Assembly: GCF_001311195.1 (NCBI RefSeq)
Contig: NZ_BBAJ01000010.1
Span: 1-52,120, forward strand
Length of the DNA: 52,120 nucleotides
Source: Lacticaseibacillus camelliae DSM 22697 = JCM 13995
GTDB lineage: Bacteria > Bacillota > Bacilli > Lactobacillales > Lactobacillaceae
Direction of reading: 5' to 3'
The translations under genes and the position numbers were made by a program. Of this stretch, positions 50,412-52,120 are shown in pieces. Position 1 is the stretch's first letter. The number at the start of each line of letters is the position of its first letter. The notes below the pieces were generated by a model that saw only the letters and a list, made by a program, of their open reading frames with translations, did no database searches and was not told the DNA's origin.

Positions 50412-51757
50412 ATGTCAAAGGCAGTTACTGCTGAAGACCTCGCAAAGTACCAACAGGATCTTGAAAAGACCCCCGCTTCTGCCGCGATTCAAAAAGCGGT
50501 CATGAACAATGGGGTGTTGAAAAGTGCCGAGAACACTGCAAGTCAAACCACGATGACTCAGACCTTCTCCATTGATTTGAGTACTGGCAAGGTTGCGGAC
50601 CAGAAACAGTCTGGGCGCTGCTGGATGTTTGCCGCGCTGAACACCATGCGCCACAGCATTCAAAAGCAGTTCAAGATTAAGGACTTCGAGCTTTCCCAGA
50701 ACTACACATTCTTCTGGGACAAGTTTGAAAAGTCGAACTACTTCTATGAAAATGTCATCAAGACGGCCGACCAGGACATCGATTCACGCAAGGTGGCTTG
50801 GCTGATGGCCAACCCTCAGGGCGATGGCGGTCAGTGGGATATGCTGACGGCCTCATCGACAAATACGGGATCGTGCCGAAGTCTGTGATGCCTGAAACAT
50901 ACTCCTCCAGCAAGTCCAACGAAATGAATTCGGTCTTGAACCTGAAGCTGCGCAAAGACGCTGTCACCCTGCGCAAGTTGGTGAAAGACAAGGCTTCCGA
51001 CGCCGACATCGAATCAGCCAAGGACAAGATGTTGTCCGAAGACTACCGGATCCTGGCCTACACGCTGGGTGTGCCACCGACCAAGTTCGACTTCGAGTAC
51101 CGCGACGATGACAAGAATTACCACATCGACCGCGACCTGACTCCCAAGGCGTTCTTCGCCAAGTACGTGGGCTGGGACACTGATTCCTACCAGTCACTGA
51201 TCAACGGCCCAACCGCCGACAAGCCATTTAACCACCTGTACACGGTCGAAATGCTCGGCAACGTTGTCGGCGGCCGCGAAGTCCGTCACTTCAACGTTAC
51301 TTCCGAAGAAATGAAGCGACTGGCCATCAAGCAGCTTGAAGCCGGCGAAACGGTCTGGTTCGGCTCTGATGTCGGCAAGTCTTCTGATAGCAAGCTTGGC
51401 ATCATGGATCCAAAGCTGTACGACAAGAACGCCCTCTTCAACACCAGCTTTGACATGACCAAGGCTGAGCGTCTGGATTACGGCGAAAGCCTGATGACCC
51501 ACGCGATGGTCCTGACTGGTGTCGACATCGTTGACGGCAAGCCGACAAAGTGGAAGGTCGAAAACTCTTGGGGCGAAAAAGCCGGCCAAAACGGCTACTT
51601 CGTTGCTTCCGACGAATGGTTCTCCGAATTCGTTTACCAAGTCGTCGTCAACAAGAAGTATTTGTCCGCTGACGAACAGGCCACAATCAAGGCTGAATAC
51701 GATCACCCAACCGTCCTGAAGCCTTGGGATCCGATGGGCGCTTTGGCTTCCAAGTAA
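50412..51757 (+). CDS. pepC: Aminopeptidase C, bleomycin-hydrolase family (frameshift)
   Basis: Cytoplasmic cysteine peptidase that trims peptides from the N-terminus, part of the lactobacillar casein/peptide system. The triad is visible: Cys in DQKQSGRCWMFAALNTMR (about residue 70), His in SLMTHAMVLTGV and Asn in WKVENSWGEKAG. One frameshift lies near 50852. ATG 50412 follows AAGGAG; joined length is about 448 residues. No signal peptide. Confidence 0.95.
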
Positions 51758-51769
51758 GCCAACCCACCA

Positions 51770-51806
51770 AAAAACTGCGAACACTTTAAATGTGTTCGCA
51801 GTTTTT
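51770..51806. terminator. Bidirectional terminator
   Basis: AAAAACTGCGAACAC/GTGTTCGCAGTTTTT, 15 pairs, between convergent pepC and gpmA. Confidence 0.9.
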
Positions 51807-51818
51807 CTTTGCCTAAAA

Positions 51819-52120
51819 TCATGAGACGGTCAGAATGTCTTTGGCCAAGATGTTCAGCTGAGCGTCCAGCGTGTAAATAATGGGCTGGGCGTTTGCGACC
51901 TCGACGCGGTCGATCCCAGTGTCGGAGATTTGCTCCAGGTACTTGATGAGTGCCCGCAGGGTGGACCCGTGGGCGACCACCAGTTGATTTTCTCCAGCAA
52001 GCAGCCGCGGGGCGATTTCATCCAGCCAGTACGGAATGAGCCGCCGCTCCGCGTCCTTGAGGCTTTCACCCCGGGGAATGATGGTCACCGGAAAGCTCTG
52101 GTAGGCCCGGCTGCGCCGCG
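51819..52120 (-). CDS. gpmA: 2,3-bisphosphoglycerate-dependent phosphoglycerate mutase, C-terminal part
   Basis: Glycolytic enzyme interconverting 2- and 3-phosphoglycerate. Only the last 100 or so codons are in the window; the start lies beyond the right edge. [49 protein letters not shown] includes the second catalytic His ([11 protein letters not shown]) of the GpmA type. Confidence 0.9.
   Translation of the reverse strand, partial: RRSRAYQSFPVTIIPRGESLKDAERRLIPYWLDEIAPRLLAGENQLVVAHGSTLRALIKYLEQISDTGIDRVEVANAQPIIYTLDAQLNILAKDILTVS

Overview
The window is 52 kb of GC-rich chromosomal DNA from a member of the Lactobacillaceae. Protein content, strong AGGAGG ribosome sites and gene order all fit; a high-GC genus such as Lacticaseibacillus is possible, but the species cannot be read from the sequence. 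I count 56 protein genes (one cut by the right edge), one SRP RNA, a THF riboswitch, L1 and L10 ribosomal-protein leaders, many intrinsic terminators, and one array of structured repeats. No tRNA, rRNA, CRISPR array, insertion sequence or prophage was seen. About 32 genes carry a one-base frameshift, mostly in A or T runs of 6-8 and in many essential genes (rplA, rplJ, rpmG, nusG, cysS, gltX, dnaX). I therefore read the breaks as sequencing errors, not decay, and give each gene as one CDS.

Region by region. (1) 1-3.2 kb: a promoter and leader running off the left edge, the folate transporter folT under a THF riboswitch, then ansA and an endonuclease III-like gene on +. (2) 3.2-10.1 kb, minus: the conserved replication and repair block dnaX-ybaB-recR-yaaL, tmk-yaaQ-holB-yabA-rsmI, ending in an acyl-ACP thioesterase. 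(3) 10.15-10.63 kb: four tandem ~125-bp units of two alternating types whose stems covary, then an ABC exporter. (4) 12.4-16.3 kb, minus: ffs, tadA, an RsmC-like methylase, mprF. (5) 16.4-25.2 kb: a lipoprotein gene on +, then rplJL, the opuCABCD osmolyte importer, rplKA, an alpha/beta hydrolase, nusG, secE and rpmG on minus.

(6) 25.3-33.6 kb: a flavin-based extracellular electron transfer locus. One arm (minus) has pplA, fmnB and two tandem UbiA/DmkA prenyltransferases; the other (+) has ndh2, an EetA/EetB-type pair and dmkB. Together they would build demethylmenaquinone, flavinylate the surface lipoprotein PplA and pass electrons from NADH to the outside. (7) 33.7-34.2 kb, minus: a SigH/ComX-type sigma factor, recognised by domains and by its place between yacP and rpmG, with a cre-like site on its promoter. 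(8) 34.7-39.9 kb, +: a tightly overlapping five-gene operon of an SsuABC-type importer, a membrane acyltransferase and an acyl-activating AMP ligase. This is the best candidate for an undescribed pathway. (9) 40-49.9 kb, minus: the conserved yacP-rlmB-mrnC-cysS-(recQ)-gltX-yacL-radA-dut block. (10) 50-52.1 kb: a GNAT protein, pepC and the end of gpmA.

The backbone follows the usual Firmicutes order radA-yacL-gltX-cysS-mrnC-rlmB-yacP-sigH-rpmG-secE-nusG-rplKA-rplJL. The electron-transfer locus, the importer/ligase operon, opuC and recQ look like insertions into it.
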